A stretch of DNA of 64,000 nucleotides from Polynucleobacter sp. MG-5-Ahmo-C2 (GCF_018687735.1 NZ_CP061304.1:868001-932000); one strand, 5' to 3'. Shown: positions 20,369 to 29,654, counted from the first letter of the stretch. The notes: generated by a model from the letters alone, not told the origin. Numbers and translations are program-made.

Positions 20369-21370
20369 CTAGTTGCTTTTAGCCTTGAGGGCCTCTTCTA
20401 ACTGGTTGATTTTATTTTGCATCGCACTTAACTTAGCGTTTAAAGCCCCAACGTTAAGGAAGGTCTCATCAGCAACTGGCGCCTTTAAGTTATTGCCCCA
20501 CCCAAGCCATGCCGAGTCATAAACCTTTACTTTTTTGAAGCCCAGGTTTTTTAAGACAACTGCAGTTTCTGCAGCGCGCACTCCGCTTTGACAATAAACG
20601 ACGGTTTCTTTATCTGGATCCAAGTTGGCATAAAGTTTTTTCAGATCAGCATCACTCTTCAGAGTCATACCAGAGTTGTCTGCCACTTGCTTCTTGCCTA
20701 ATTTAATTGCTGTAGCCGGATCCTGCCAGTTATCTTCAAAAGGAATATTGACTGAATTTGGAATATGGCCACCTCGAATAGCGCGAATATCTTTACCGGA
20801 ATACTCATCAGGAGTCCTTACATCCAAAATCTGGACAGATTTAGACTGTGCGAGTTTAAGCATTTCCGCATTGGAAACTACTAGCTGGGCTTGGGGCACG
20901 AGGGTTACAGAAACGGGGGCTGATGTTTGGCGCTCTTTTTGAATTGGTAAGCCTGCTGATTTCCAGCCATCAAAGCCATCGTGATATACCTGGGCTTGCT
21001 TACCGCCAAAATAATTGATGGTGTAAAGACCGAAATAAGCATACGGGTTACCACGTGTACCATAGACGATAAGGTCGCGATTGATATCTAGGCCGGCATC
21101 ATTAAAGATCTTTTGGATTTTGTCGGTCGCAATATAGTCTTCTTTATTAGGATCTCTCAGCGTATTTCCAGCGTCGCCAATATTAATTGCACCAGGGATA
21201 TGTCCTTCTAAGAAACTTTTTTCATCTCGCACATCCCAAACAATAGCCCCGCGAGCAATCCCTTGCTGTACTTGCTCAGTATTGATAATGGCATCATTCT
21301 TTTGAGCGTATGCGGTAATGGAAAGTAAGGCGGTAACTGTTAAAAGAGCTTTTTTGATAGATTGATTCAT
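20369..21370 (-). CDS. Periplasmic two-domain rhodanese (sulfurtransferase)
   Basis: Signal peptide (cleavage after AYA, about residue 22 from this start) followed by two rhodanese domains at about residues 25-150 and 170-300. The second has the active-site loop VYCQSGVRAAET with catalytic Cys. The first has VYGTRGNPYA with no Cys and is presumably structural, as in mercaptopyruvate sulfurtransferases. A short coiled-coil tail ends the protein. The ATG at 21370 is preferred to a TTG at 21385. It could detoxify cyanide or move sulfane sulfur. Confidence 0.88.
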   Translation of the reverse strand: MNQSIKKALLTVTALLSITAYAQKNDAIINTEQVQQGIARGAIVWDVRDEKSFLEGHIPGAINIGDAGNTLRDPNKEDYIATDKIQKIFNDAGLDINRDLIVYGTRGNPYAYFGLYTINYFGGKQAQVYHDGFDGWKSAGLPIQKERQTSAPVSVTLVPQAQLVVSNAEMLKLAQSKSVQILDVRTPDEYSGKDIRAIRGGHIPNSVNIPFEDNWQDPATAIKLGKKQVADNSGMTLKSDADLKKLYANLDPDKETVVYCQSGVRAAETAVVLKNLGFKKVKVYDSAWLGWGNNLKAPVADETFLNVGALNAKLSAMQNKINQLEEALKAKSN

Positions 21371-21437
21371 GTGAGATGCTTTCAACTAGATGGGAACAAT
21401 AAGGAATGAGCTTAACACCAAGCAATTTGACAGAGCT

Positions 21438-22331
21438 TTATGCAAAAAAGGCTTTGGCTTCAGTAATGAGCTGCTCTGGGCATTCTTCCGGGATGTAATG
21501 ACCGCAGGGAATGGACTTCCCCGTAACCACGTCAGCAACGACCCGCCAATCCTCGATAGGTTTAAAGCACTGATTCACTAGGCCGTGCTCGCCCCACAAC
21601 ACCCTTAATGGCATCTTGAGTTTTTTGCCGGCCGCCCTATCACTGCGATCATGAGCTAAATCAATGCTCGCAGCAGCTCGATAGTCTTCGCACATAGAGT
21701 GCATACTTTCCGGATTGCTTGCCCCAGCCAGGTACTCAGCCCAGCGCTCTGGAGTGAATATTTCTGTGCCAGCATGCCGGCCCATATGATTCTTGAGCCA
21801 AAACTCAGGATTAGCACCGATGAGAGTTTCGGGTATAGGTTCGCGCTGTATTAAGAAGAACCAATGCCAATACCCTTTGGCAAATTCCATTGTTGTGTTC
21901 TCGTACATCGTTAGGGTTGGAGAAATATCCAGCACCATCAAACGTAATACGCTTTCCGGAAAATCCATTGCTAATCGATGCGAGACTCTGCCACCACGAT
22001 CATGTCCCAATAAGAAAAACTGCTCATGTCCTAAAGCCTTCATCAATGCATGTTGATCCGCTGCCATTGATCGTTTTGAATAAGTAGAGTGATCAGCCTT
22101 ACCGTGTGGTTTAGACGATTGGCCATAGCCACGAAGATCAGAAGCCACAACTGTAAAACTATCGGCCAATACGGGAGCAACTATCTCCCAAATCGCCTTG
22201 GTCTGAGGAAAACCATGAAGCAGAAGAATGGGCGGGCCATTACCGCCAACTTGGCAGGCAATTTCTATAGGGCCATCTTCAGATGGAACAGTAATGTTCT
22301 TTTGTTCAAAACCTGGAAATACTACAGACAT
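21438..22331 (-). CDS. Alpha/beta hydrolase, haloacetate dehalogenase-like
   Basis: A 297-residue hydrolase. The nucleophile elbow is GHDRGGRVSHR, with Asp as nucleophile and two Arg residues placed as in fluoroacetate dehalogenases. YWHWFFLIQ supplies the His-Trp pair, VLDISPT the acid region and CGHYIPEE the catalytic His. This residue set, known from fluoroacetate dehalogenase, is conserved here. Epoxide hydrolase activity is the main alternative. Substrate is unproven. It stands between the rhodanese and EF-hand genes. Confidence 0.82.
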   Translation of the reverse strand: MSVVFPGFEQKNITVPSEDGPIEIACQVGGNGPPILLLHGFPQTKAIWEIVAPVLADSFTVVASDLRGYGQSSKPHGKADHSTYSKRSMAADQHALMKALGHEQFFLLGHDRGGRVSHRLAMDFPESVLRLMVLDISPTLTMYENTTMEFAKGYWHWFFLIQREPIPETLIGANPEFWLKNHMGRHAGTEIFTPERWAEYLAGASNPESMHSMCEDYRAAASIDLAHDRSDRAAGKKLKMPLRVLWGEHGLVNQCFKPIEDWRVVADVVTGKSIPCGHYIPEECPEQLITEAKAFFA

Positions 22332-22384
22332 AGGAAGCCCAATAAAAAGCCTCCTAAGAGACTCTGTATATAAATAAATCGAAA

Positions 22385-22648
22385 TTAATTATCAGCAATA
22401 GCCTGAATTTCTGCAATAGTTACATAGCCATTGCCATCAGAATCAATGTAACTGAAGTGATCATAAATACGCGGCATACAGTCTTTAGCTTCTTCTCTGG
22501 TGAGCTTGCCATCGTGATTGGTATCGCACTTTGCGAAGCGCTCTGATATCTCTCGATTTTTGGAAGCGTTATCCGCTATTGCGCTAAGTGGTAGGGTAAG
22601 GAAAGTACAAGTAGCAAATAAAGAGATCTGTTTTAGGCATATTCTCAT
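22385..22648 (-). CDS. Small exported EF-hand protein
   Basis: An 87-residue protein with a signal peptide (cleavage after AIA, about residue 25) and two EF-hand loops: DTNHDGKLTREE (about residues 43-54) and DSDGNGYVTIAE (about residues 71-82). All Ca2+-ligand positions look intact. It probably binds calcium in the periplasm. It starts just after the stop of the upstream lipoprotein gene (9-bp gap) and is likely co-transcribed. Confidence 0.8.
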   Translation of the reverse strand: MRICLKQISLFATCTFLTLPLSAIADNASKNREISERFAKCDTNHDGKLTREEAKDCMPRIYDHFSYIDSDGNGYVTIAEIQAIADN

Positions 22649-22657
22649 TCTGATCTC

Positions 22658-23341
22658 TTATTTAGTGGTTGGGCTAGGGTTTGCAGAAGCTTCCATCGCC
22701 ACTTTAACCACGGCTTTAGCCATCGCAATAAATGAATCTACTGATCCACCAGCAGTCCTAAAGGACTCTCCTTGGATGGTGACTAAGCCCTCCCCCAACA
22801 ACTTGTTAGACTGGCTATCGGTAATTTTGCTTTCCACTAGAAGTGCTGGTGTTTTGGCATTGACACCACCAGCATATGCCGCAGCATTCAGGGCTAGACC
22901 AATGGGTGTGAAATTCCAAGGCTGCAAACTATCAGCCGAACTTTCTGCACCAGTAATGCCAACGGATAAGCGGGCTACACCAGGGCCGGGCATAGTAACG
23001 ATCTTTATATTGCCACGAGTATTCACGGCCTCAATCATGGAAGCTTGTAATGCTGTTTTGGCCTTAGCAATAGATTCAGCACTGACATCTTTTGTTGCCC
23101 CTTGATTCAGATAAATAGGATCTAAGATAACAGCGGTATAGGAGTCTGGATTAACGCCGGAGATTCTATACCTCCAAATGCGAGCATCAGGAACGCTAGT
23201 GGCCATTGGCACCAAGATTGAATAGTCAGGCAAATAGCCGGATTTAGGCATTGATTCAGTAGCAAGTTTTGGAGCATTACTGCAGGCGGCTAGTAAAACA
23301 ACCACTGAGATGGATGCAGCAAAAATATGTAGATTCTTCAT
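22658..23341 (-). CDS. DUF3313-like lipoprotein
   Basis: About 227 residues with a lipobox (VVLLAACSN). The start is set at 23341, which gives a normal lipoprotein signal MKNLHIFAAS. The longer frame upstream adds 20 unlikely residues. The body, with YRISGVNPDSYTAVILDPIY and a long Ala/Gly-rich segment, resembles DUF3313 outer-membrane or periplasmic lipoproteins of unknown function. Confidence 0.72.
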   Translation of the reverse strand: MKNLHIFAASISVVVLLAACSNAPKLATESMPKSGYLPDYSILVPMATSVPDARIWRYRISGVNPDSYTAVILDPIYLNQGATKDVSAESIAKAKTALQASMIEAVNTRGNIKIVTMPGPGVARLSVGITGAESSADSLQPWNFTPIGLALNAAAYAGGVNAKTPALLVESKITDSQSNKLLGEGLVTIQGESFRTAGGSVDSFIAMAKAVVKVAMEASANPSPTTK

Positions 23342-23410
23342 TGAATTCCTATAGGGGTGCCACAAATCGATTAGAGACAGATGATGCAAAGGCATCATCA
23401 CTAAGAATAC

Positions 23411-23812
23411 TCAATCCAATGGCGGACATGGCAACATTCCACCAGTCTTTTTATGAATCGTAGGTTTGCAGTCAGACTGGGCTGCTGGGGAAGTCTGAGA
23501 TGCTGATACAGGGCTTGCAGATGCTGGCATACCTGCTCCAGCGTTGATAAGTGGAGAATTTGAAGATACGGGGCTTTGCGCTGGATTTGAGGCAACTGTT
23601 GGCTTAGCTTGTCTTGGTATCTCAAGGCCTGCTGCAACGTAGAAGGATCTATCTGAACCTGGACAAGGCATTAAGGCGCCGGTCTTAGCGTTATAGACAT
23701 CCTTGCATTGAGGATTGGCTTCGAGTCGTGATTCTAGTTTCGCAGTGCTACAGGCAGATAAAGCAAGGCTAGCAACAATAGTGAAATTTAATAAATAGAT
23801 CGTTCTTCTCAT
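23411..23812 (-). CDS. Small proline/serine-rich lipoprotein
   Basis: A 133-residue lipoprotein with lipobox ALSAC. It has a repeated Cys motif near each end: CKDVYNAKTGALMPCPG and CKPTIHKKTGGMLPCPP. These look like an internal duplication of C-x12-13-C units joined by a Pro/Ser/Ala linker. The family is not recognised. It is the last gene before the first tRNA-Arg fragment (23893), so it marks the core side of the island boundary. Confidence 0.65.
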   Translation of the reverse strand: MRRTIYLLNFTIVASLALSACSTAKLESRLEANPQCKDVYNAKTGALMPCPGSDRSFYVAAGLEIPRQAKPTVASNPAQSPVSSNSPLINAGAGMPASASPVSASQTSPAAQSDCKPTIHKKTGGMLPCPPLD

Positions 23813-23892
23813 CAGACCATTCTAAGCCAAAGCAAATCAGAGACAAATATCAATCAATTTTTAATTCAAGCGGGGAAATAGAGGGGAAATAT

Positions 23893-23937
23893 TGGCCTGC
23901 CCAGCACGATTCGAACGTGCGACCTACGCCTTAGAAG
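23893..23937 (-). repeat. att-like 45-bp fragment of tRNA-Arg(TCT) 3' end (distal copy)
   Basis: Exact 45-bp copy of the 3' part of the tRNA-Arg gene at 34283-34327, from the anticodon to the CCA end and in the same orientation. Beyond it the sequence departs from the tRNA, so it is not a functional tRNA. This is what an integrase leaves at the far end of an element inserted in a tRNA 3' end. Confidence 0.88.
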
Positions 23938-24143
23938 CTCTAAAAATGAGGTTAATCAATAGCTTAGACAATGACATAAGCCTTACAAGATCAGGTGTTC
24001 GATCGGCACCGAGATCTGTGGAATCATGTGGAACTGACTCGTTGGTGTGTGGCATCGGCAGAAGTAGAGTCGGTCGAACCGACAGTAAATCATCGCGGGT
24101 TGATGGTCAGATTTCTAATTTGTCGGGTATACCGACAAAAATA
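23938..24143. other. Non-coding end of island 1 with inverted repeats
   Basis: About 200 bp between the att fragment and the FGE stop with no credible gene. It holds two inverted repeats sharing GTCGG: 24069-24083 (GTCGGT, 3-nt loop, ACCGAC) and 24119-24139 (TTTGTCGG, 5-nt loop, CCGACAAA). The second could end FGE transcripts, although no T-run follows. Confidence 0.6.
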
Positions 24144-25253
24144 CTACTGAGAGTCTTTTGCCAATCTAAATCCAAGGTGTGACATTGGGCTATATGGATC
24201 TGCGCCACGTCTTGCACTTGGACGATAAGACTGGCAGTAATCTTCATTGCATAAAAATGATCCGCCTCGGATCACCCTCTTGGGTGCATTTGCAGGTACA
24301 CCGTAATCATCTGGATCATATGAACTAAGAGGACCTTTTGGGTTATTGGCTACAGCATTGCCATACTCCTTAGCTTGCATCGCAAAATAATCTGAGCGAT
24401 ACCAATCGGCAACCCACTGCCAAGCATTGCCAGTCATATCAAATAGACCATAACCATTTTGTGGAAAGGTTCCTACTGAACTGGTACCGATTGCGCCTCC
24501 AGCTTTAGGACTTACCACTGGGAATGCTTGCTTTTTTACATCCCAAATATTCGCTGGCAACTTACCTTCTTGCTCTAGTTGATCACCCCACACATAGGTT
24601 GCTTGGTTCAAACCACCGCGAGCTGCAAACTCCCACTCTGCTTCAGTAGGTAATCTTTTGCCGGCCCATTTTGCATAAGCTAAAGCATCTTCGTAACTCA
24701 CTTGAACCACTGGATGATTACCTTTACCATCAATATTGCTTTTTGGGCCATTTGGATGCCGCCAATTTGCACCAGGCACATAGGCCCACCATTGAGAGTA
24801 GTCATTAAGATTTACTTTGGCTTTTGTACCTACAAAAACCATGGCTCCAGGCACAAATACTGAAGCAGGCGGCTTAGGGGTTCCTGGTGGAAGTTGTACA
24901 CGAATGGTTTCCCAATCAGGAACTTGCTCTGCAGTGGTTTTGTAATTAGTTTCTTTTACAAATTTTGCAAATTGATCATTAGTGACATGAGTGGTATCCA
25001 TCCAAAATCCAGAGACCTTCACTTTATGCGTAGGCTTCTCATTGGCTTGCGCTTTTTGATGATCGCTACCCATCAAAAATTCACCACCAGGAATCCAAGC
25101 CATTCCTTTAGGACCGTTAATTCCATCACCAAGGCGAATTTCTGGAATAACTTGCTGAGGCTTTGAAAAAAAATTGCTCCAAGCTAAAAAGATACCTAAA
25201 CTCAAAGTAACAAGAACTGCAACCAATAACACGCGACTCTGTATATTCTTCAT
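24144..25253 (-). CDS. Formylglycine-generating enzyme (sulfatase-activating)
   Basis: A 369-residue SUMF1/FGE-sulfatase-domain protein with an N-terminal membrane anchor or signal (residues 7-28), so it faces the periplasm. GGEFLMGSD opens the fold, and GKRLPTEAEWEFAARGG and GNAWQWVADWY are typical. The late CNEDYCQSYRPSARRG holds the Cys pair that binds copper in aerobic FGEs. The enzyme converts the sulfatase active-site Cys to formylglycine. It is the last gene of a four-gene run with two Cys-type sulfatases. Confidence 0.9.
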   Translation of the reverse strand: MKNIQSRVLLVAVLVTLSLGIFLAWSNFFSKPQQVIPEIRLGDGINGPKGMAWIPGGEFLMGSDHQKAQANEKPTHKVKVSGFWMDTTHVTNDQFAKFVKETNYKTTAEQVPDWETIRVQLPPGTPKPPASVFVPGAMVFVGTKAKVNLNDYSQWWAYVPGANWRHPNGPKSNIDGKGNHPVVQVSYEDALAYAKWAGKRLPTEAEWEFAARGGLNQATYVWGDQLEQEGKLPANIWDVKKQAFPVVSPKAGGAIGTSSVGTFPQNGYGLFDMTGNAWQWVADWYRSDYFAMQAKEYGNAVANNPKGPLSSYDPDDYGVPANAPKRVIRGGSFLCNEDYCQSYRPSARRGADPYSPMSHLGFRLAKDSQ

Positions 25254-25257
25254 CTTG

Positions 25258-26226
25258 CTACTTTCCTAGTGGAATGCTGATGGTGGCAATAGTTGCATAC
25301 CCCTCCACTCGATTTTGTGCCCAAAATTCTTTATAGGCTCGTAAATTGATATAAGCCTGATTTTTGCCAAGATTAAATAGGTATCCAATTTGTGGGCCGA
25401 CCGCTGCTATGCGAGATTTGAAAGCACCGACCCTATCTCCGCTTCCTGAGTCAGCCGTGATCTGGTAATAGCCATATCCCGCAATACCCACCTGCCAGTT
25501 TTGCGACACAAATTGGGAAACAGACCAGTCTAGGTGTGAATCAATACCATTTTTATAATTGGTTTGAGTATTCATCCAGTTATAAGTAGCGCCCAGTACT
25601 CCAGAAAATTCTAGCCCTGTAGTGTTATTAAGGTAGGTGTAGCCACCACCAGCATCCATTGCAGCGTGGCCAATGCCAATAGCAGCAAGACTCGTTGGGC
25701 TATACGTACCAACTGGAATATCGCCAGTCACATATGTCTTGAAATTATTATTTCCTTGATTCCAAGTCAAACTAGCTAATGGATAGATATCGGTACTTCC
25801 ATTGCTAGTATTGGAGCGATTCAATTGGGTGCTTGGATTTACAACGCTTACTGAAGCAGTAGTGGTATTGGTGCCTGGACCCCAACCTACACCAAGATAG
25901 GGTTGTCCACCCAGAATCTTTTCTTCCGCTACATATCCCAATTGCATTAAAACCAAAGATTCTCTTGCGCTCAAACCAGCATTAATACTTGTGCCATGTT
26001 GAAAGCTTTTTGATTTATCAGCGTTACCGCTATAAACATATGGCATTGCTACCAAGGACCATCCCGTTGCCATAGGAACTGCGGCCATGCTGGCGTATTG
26101 GCCGGACATCCAAAAGGGAACGCCGCCTTCATCCGCCAATACTGATTGTGACGAAAAGAAGCTGATTGAAATCAAAAGAAGTTTAGAAAAAATTCCTAAA
26201 CTTCTTTTGCAAAGCTGGCTATGCAC
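25258..26226 (-). CDS. Outer-membrane beta-barrel protein (phenol-degradation MetA-type)
   Basis: A 322-residue protein with a signal peptide (cleavage after VLA, about residue 31) and alternating amphipathic strands ending in a hydrophobic C-terminal strand (ATISIPLGK). The pattern resembles the meta-pathway outer-membrane protein family. The start is GTG at 26226 with a GAAGG ribosome site upstream. Placed between the sulfatases and FGE, it may admit sulfated substrates (inference). Confidence 0.72.
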   Translation of the reverse strand: MHSQLCKRSLGIFSKLLLISISFFSSQSVLADEGGVPFWMSGQYASMAAVPMATGWSLVAMPYVYSGNADKSKSFQHGTSINAGLSARESLVLMQLGYVAEEKILGGQPYLGVGWGPGTNTTTASVSVVNPSTQLNRSNTSNGSTDIYPLASLTWNQGNNNFKTYVTGDIPVGTYSPTSLAAIGIGHAAMDAGGGYTYLNNTTGLEFSGVLGATYNWMNTQTNYKNGIDSHLDWSVSQFVSQNWQVGIAGYGYYQITADSGSGDRVGAFKSRIAAVGPQIGYLFNLGKNQAYINLRAYKEFWAQNRVEGYATIATISIPLGK

Positions 26227-26239
26227 TCAACATTCCTTC

Positions 26240-27751
26240 TTAACGCGCATTAAAGTTGGTTAAGTTAGCAGGTGGTGGGTTGGGGAACTTCTTAACCGAG
26301 GCAAGATACTCTTGAATTGCTTTGAATGCGTTAACTGAAATTGATTCGTAATTTACTAATTGTAAATCTTCATGCGGATCCATTTCGATGTTGTAAACCT
26401 TTGGGTAGTACATTGGAACTGAATTAGCAGCTATGCCGCCAAGCATTTGCTGACCAGTGCCCGTGCGATTCATATCTCTAAAATACATTCTCCACTGCTT
26501 CCAGCGAACTGCCACTAAATCCGCGCCAATAAATGACATTAAATGTTCGCGATCACCTATTTTGTTCTTACCAGTAAGCGTATCTAATTGATTGACTCCA
26601 TCAATGGCTCGATCTGTTGGTAGCTTAGCACCTAAGATAGCGGCAAAGGTAGGCATAAAGTCCATGATCGAAAACATGGCATATGAAGAGGTATTTGGAG
26701 CGATATGACCGGGCCAGCGAATAAAGCAAAAAGTTCGGACAGCGCCTTCAGTGGCCTCGCCTAGGTCCCCTCGAAATGGGCCATTTGATCCCATATCAGG
26801 AGCACCAAGACCCAATCGATCATAAGTCATCATGTATTGGCCAGTGCTACCATTATCTGAGGCGAAAACCAAAATAGTATTGTCCTCAATATTCATTTCT
26901 TTGAGGGCATCCATAATTTGTCCGACGTGATAATCCCCTTCCATTAATTTGTCGCCGTACTGACCAATGCGGGACTTTCCAGCAAACTGCTTTGAAGAAA
27001 GATTGGGTGAGTGACCCATTGAGAACGGCAGATAAAGAAAGAATGGTTTACCAGCGGCATTCTCCTGCTTCATGAATGCAATAGATTTTTCAGTCAACAC
27101 ATTATCAATTTCTGCTCTGACCTCCATCGTAAATGGCTTTACACGCTCAAGCGGTCCATTTCCCTTTTGCTGAGTAAGCCAAGGCCCCTTTTCATATAAA
27201 ACTTTATCAGGTACAGTTGGATAGGAATGCGTTTGTATAGCTTGTGCAACGTAGGTGGCAGAGTCCCAAGAGACATCAGGCGGTAAACCGTAATATTGAT
27301 CAAATCCGTGAGCACCAGGCAAACTCTGAGGTGATGATCCCAAATGCCATTTACCAAAAATTGCGGTTGCATAGCCTGCATCTTTAAACAATTGACCCAT
27401 TGTGTAAGCTTTGCCTGGCAAAGTACTAGGAGTGCCGGCCTCTGCAACAAGTGACAAACCATTTCGAATAGAATATTGCCCGGTCATTAATGCAGCACGA
27501 GATGGTGTGCATGCTGGCTCTACCAAATACTGGGTGAGCTTTAGCCCATTCTTGGCTAATTCATCAGTGCGTGGCGTAGGAGCACCTCGTAATTCACCGC
27601 CACCGTAAGGTCCCATATCACCATAGCCAACGTTATCTGCAAGAATAAAAACAACGTTCGGTTTCTTTCGAACAGGAGCAGTTTGTGCAAATACGGTTGG
27701 TACTGCCACTGAAATAGACACGAACCCGATCAGTAATCTTCGTAAAAACAT
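26240..27751 (-). CDS. Secreted type I arylsulfatase
   Basis: A 503-residue sulfatase with a signal peptide ending VFAQ. The metal site ILADNVGYGDMG and the C-x-P-S-R signature CTPSRAALMTGQ mark a Cys-type sulfatase that needs formylglycine maturation. GKWHLG and ASDNGSTGQY are further conserved blocks. It follows a related sulfatase (27784-29247), and the two differ enough that different substrates are likely. Substrate unknown. Confidence 0.92.
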   Translation of the reverse strand: MFLRRLLIGFVSISVAVPTVFAQTAPVRKKPNVVFILADNVGYGDMGPYGGGELRGAPTPRTDELAKNGLKLTQYLVEPACTPSRAALMTGQYSIRNGLSLVAEAGTPSTLPGKAYTMGQLFKDAGYATAIFGKWHLGSSPQSLPGAHGFDQYYGLPPDVSWDSATYVAQAIQTHSYPTVPDKVLYEKGPWLTQQKGNGPLERVKPFTMEVRAEIDNVLTEKSIAFMKQENAAGKPFFLYLPFSMGHSPNLSSKQFAGKSRIGQYGDKLMEGDYHVGQIMDALKEMNIEDNTILVFASDNGSTGQYMMTYDRLGLGAPDMGSNGPFRGDLGEATEGAVRTFCFIRWPGHIAPNTSSYAMFSIMDFMPTFAAILGAKLPTDRAIDGVNQLDTLTGKNKIGDREHLMSFIGADLVAVRWKQWRMYFRDMNRTGTGQQMLGGIAANSVPMYYPKVYNIEMDPHEDLQLVNYESISVNAFKAIQEYLASVKKFPNPPPANLTNFNAR

Positions 27752-27783
27752 TTCAATTCCTAAGCTGTTATTAATCCAACTAC

Positions 27784-29247
27784 CTATTTATTTGCGTAAC
27801 CTTTGAAATCTTCGCCAACCTTGATATTGGGATATTTTTTAATACTTGCTTCATAGCCTTCAATCCACTTAAAGCTTGGGGCATAAACCCAACCCAAGGT
27901 TAGATCGGTGTACATCAGATTATTGTCTTCATGGGGATCGCTACTCAAGTCATAAATCATTGGAATCTGGGGTTTTACATAAGGCTTTCCAATGGACTCG
28001 GGAGATTCTGCGTACCTAAAGATCGTTTTATAGATCTTCCATTTAATTGACATCAACTCCCCATCAATGCCAAAGAATGGATATAAGTCTCGGCCAGTCG
28101 TTTTACTCTTCCCAAGCATGAAATTCGAGGCATCAACCCCATCGATCGGACGATCTTTAGGAACCAAATTGGATGAGCCAACCATTCCAGCAATTGTTGG
28201 CATCCAATCCACTGCAGCAAACATTTCTTCAGTAACCATGCCTGAAGGTACTTTTCCTGGCCAACGAATCATCGCAGGCACACGCATACTTCCCTCAAAT
28301 GGCGTGTTGAAAAAATTGCCACGGAACGGCCCATTGGTTGCGCCACCAATCTGAGGACTCGCACCACCTCCAGCGTTGTCGCTACTGAAGATAAAAATAG
28401 TATTGTCTTCAACGCCCGCATCCTTAACAGCTTGCATCACCTGCCCAACGCGATAGTCCATTTCAGCAACGAGGTCTGCAAAGAGTCCACCACGTTGTGT
28501 AGACTTACCAGCAAAGTTCGGATTAGCTATTGGTGGCTCATGCATTTCTGAATAACCCACATACACAAAGAATGGTTTATTTTCTGCAGCATTTTTCTTG
28601 ATGTATTCAACCGTCTTGGGAATAATGTACTTCTCGTCAATCACTGGACGAATCTTTAGATCAAGTGGCATGACGGGTTTAGATTTTTGCCCTTTCTTGC
28701 CCTCCCAGAGCATTGGAACAGGAACTCCACTCTCTTTAAATAGAGGCCACTGTGTATAGCCAGCTTGATCCCATGTATCGGGGGTACCCCACCATTCATC
28801 AAAACCCTGATCATTAGGCATACGGCCTTGCGTGTTACCTAAGTGCCACTTGCCGTATAGAGCAGTGGCATAACCAGAATCGGAAAGTAGCTTAGCGATA
28901 GTGTATTCCCATGGAGCCATTCCTGCCTTTCCTTGACCGGGCCAAGGAACTGAAGTGGTTCCTGATCGTACCGGGTGACGCCCGGTCATGATTGCAGAAC
29001 GAGATGGCGTGCACTGAGCTTCAACGTTGTAGTTATTAAAGCGAATGCCTTGACTTGCTAACTTATCAATATTTGGAGTTGGCACTGTACCGCCATAAAC
29101 ACCAAACGATCCCCACCCCGTGTTGTCAACCAGGAAGTAAACGATGTTTGGTTTCTTTTCTTTTGAGCCAGAATCAGATTGAGCAAATACTGGCCCAGCA
29201 ATTATTGAGATTGAAAAAAATCCAATCAAAAATCTTTTAAAGAACAT
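27784..29247 (-). CDS. Secreted type I arylsulfatase (first gene of sulfatase operon)
   Basis: About 487 residues with signal peptide MFFKRFLIGFFSISIIAGP and cleavage after FAQ. It carries FLVDNTGWGSFG, CTPSRSAIMTGRHPVRSG (formylglycine site) and GKWHLGNTQGRMP. It heads the run sulfatase-sulfatase-barrel-FGE, all on one strand with gaps of 4-32 bp. The ATG at 29247 is chosen for its signal peptide and a GGGA upstream. An ATG at 29259 would add four residues. Confidence 0.92.
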   Translation of the reverse strand: MFFKRFLIGFFSISIIAGPVFAQSDSGSKEKKPNIVYFLVDNTGWGSFGVYGGTVPTPNIDKLASQGIRFNNYNVEAQCTPSRSAIMTGRHPVRSGTTSVPWPGQGKAGMAPWEYTIAKLLSDSGYATALYGKWHLGNTQGRMPNDQGFDEWWGTPDTWDQAGYTQWPLFKESGVPVPMLWEGKKGQKSKPVMPLDLKIRPVIDEKYIIPKTVEYIKKNAAENKPFFVYVGYSEMHEPPIANPNFAGKSTQRGGLFADLVAEMDYRVGQVMQAVKDAGVEDNTIFIFSSDNAGGGASPQIGGATNGPFRGNFFNTPFEGSMRVPAMIRWPGKVPSGMVTEEMFAAVDWMPTIAGMVGSSNLVPKDRPIDGVDASNFMLGKSKTTGRDLYPFFGIDGELMSIKWKIYKTIFRYAESPESIGKPYVKPQIPMIYDLSSDPHEDNNLMYTDLTLGWVYAPSFKWIEGYEASIKKYPNIKVGEDFKGYANK

Positions 29248-29502
29248 TGAAGATCCCATTCATTTAATCACATATATTAATTAGATTAATTATCGTTATA
29301 CAGGAATCGGTTTACTGTTCATGTGAGGCGTAGTTACCCTAATGAAAAAGCAGCAAGAAACTGGGATTAAAGTGCTTTCCAAGTCAAAATTTGTCGGTTT
29401 ACAAGACAAATTTACTGATCAACCTACGCCGGCCAAGCTCAGCAATGATTAGCCACAATCGAGCCAATAGATAAGCCTGAAACACTATTAATTAGGAGAA
29501 TT
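29248..29502. promoter_or_regulatory. Upstream region of the sulfatase operon
   Basis: Gene-free end of island 1. It includes AT-rich promoter-like sequence just before the sulfatase start and, at 29387-29413, a perfect 9-bp inverted repeat (AAATTTGTC with GACAAATTT, 9-nt loop) containing the GTCGG motif also present at the other end of the island. Confidence 0.5.
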
Positions 29503-29547
29503 TGGCCTGCCCAGCACGATTCGAACGTGCGACCTACGCCTTAGAAG
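29503..29547 (-). repeat. att-like 45-bp fragment of tRNA-Arg(TCT) 3' end (middle copy)
   Basis: Second exact 45-bp copy of the tRNA-Arg 3' part. It separates two putative tandem islands (23893-29503 and 29503-34283). The sequence past 29547 is unrelated to the tRNA, so it is a remnant and not a gene. Confidence 0.88.
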
Positions 29548-29654
29548 AATTCGTGGCTGCTGGAAAGTCTATATATTTCAATGACTTACACGCATAAATC
29601 GGGACTGTGTAATAAACTGTGCAATGCCTTAATAGAGATTATTCATTTACGTAC

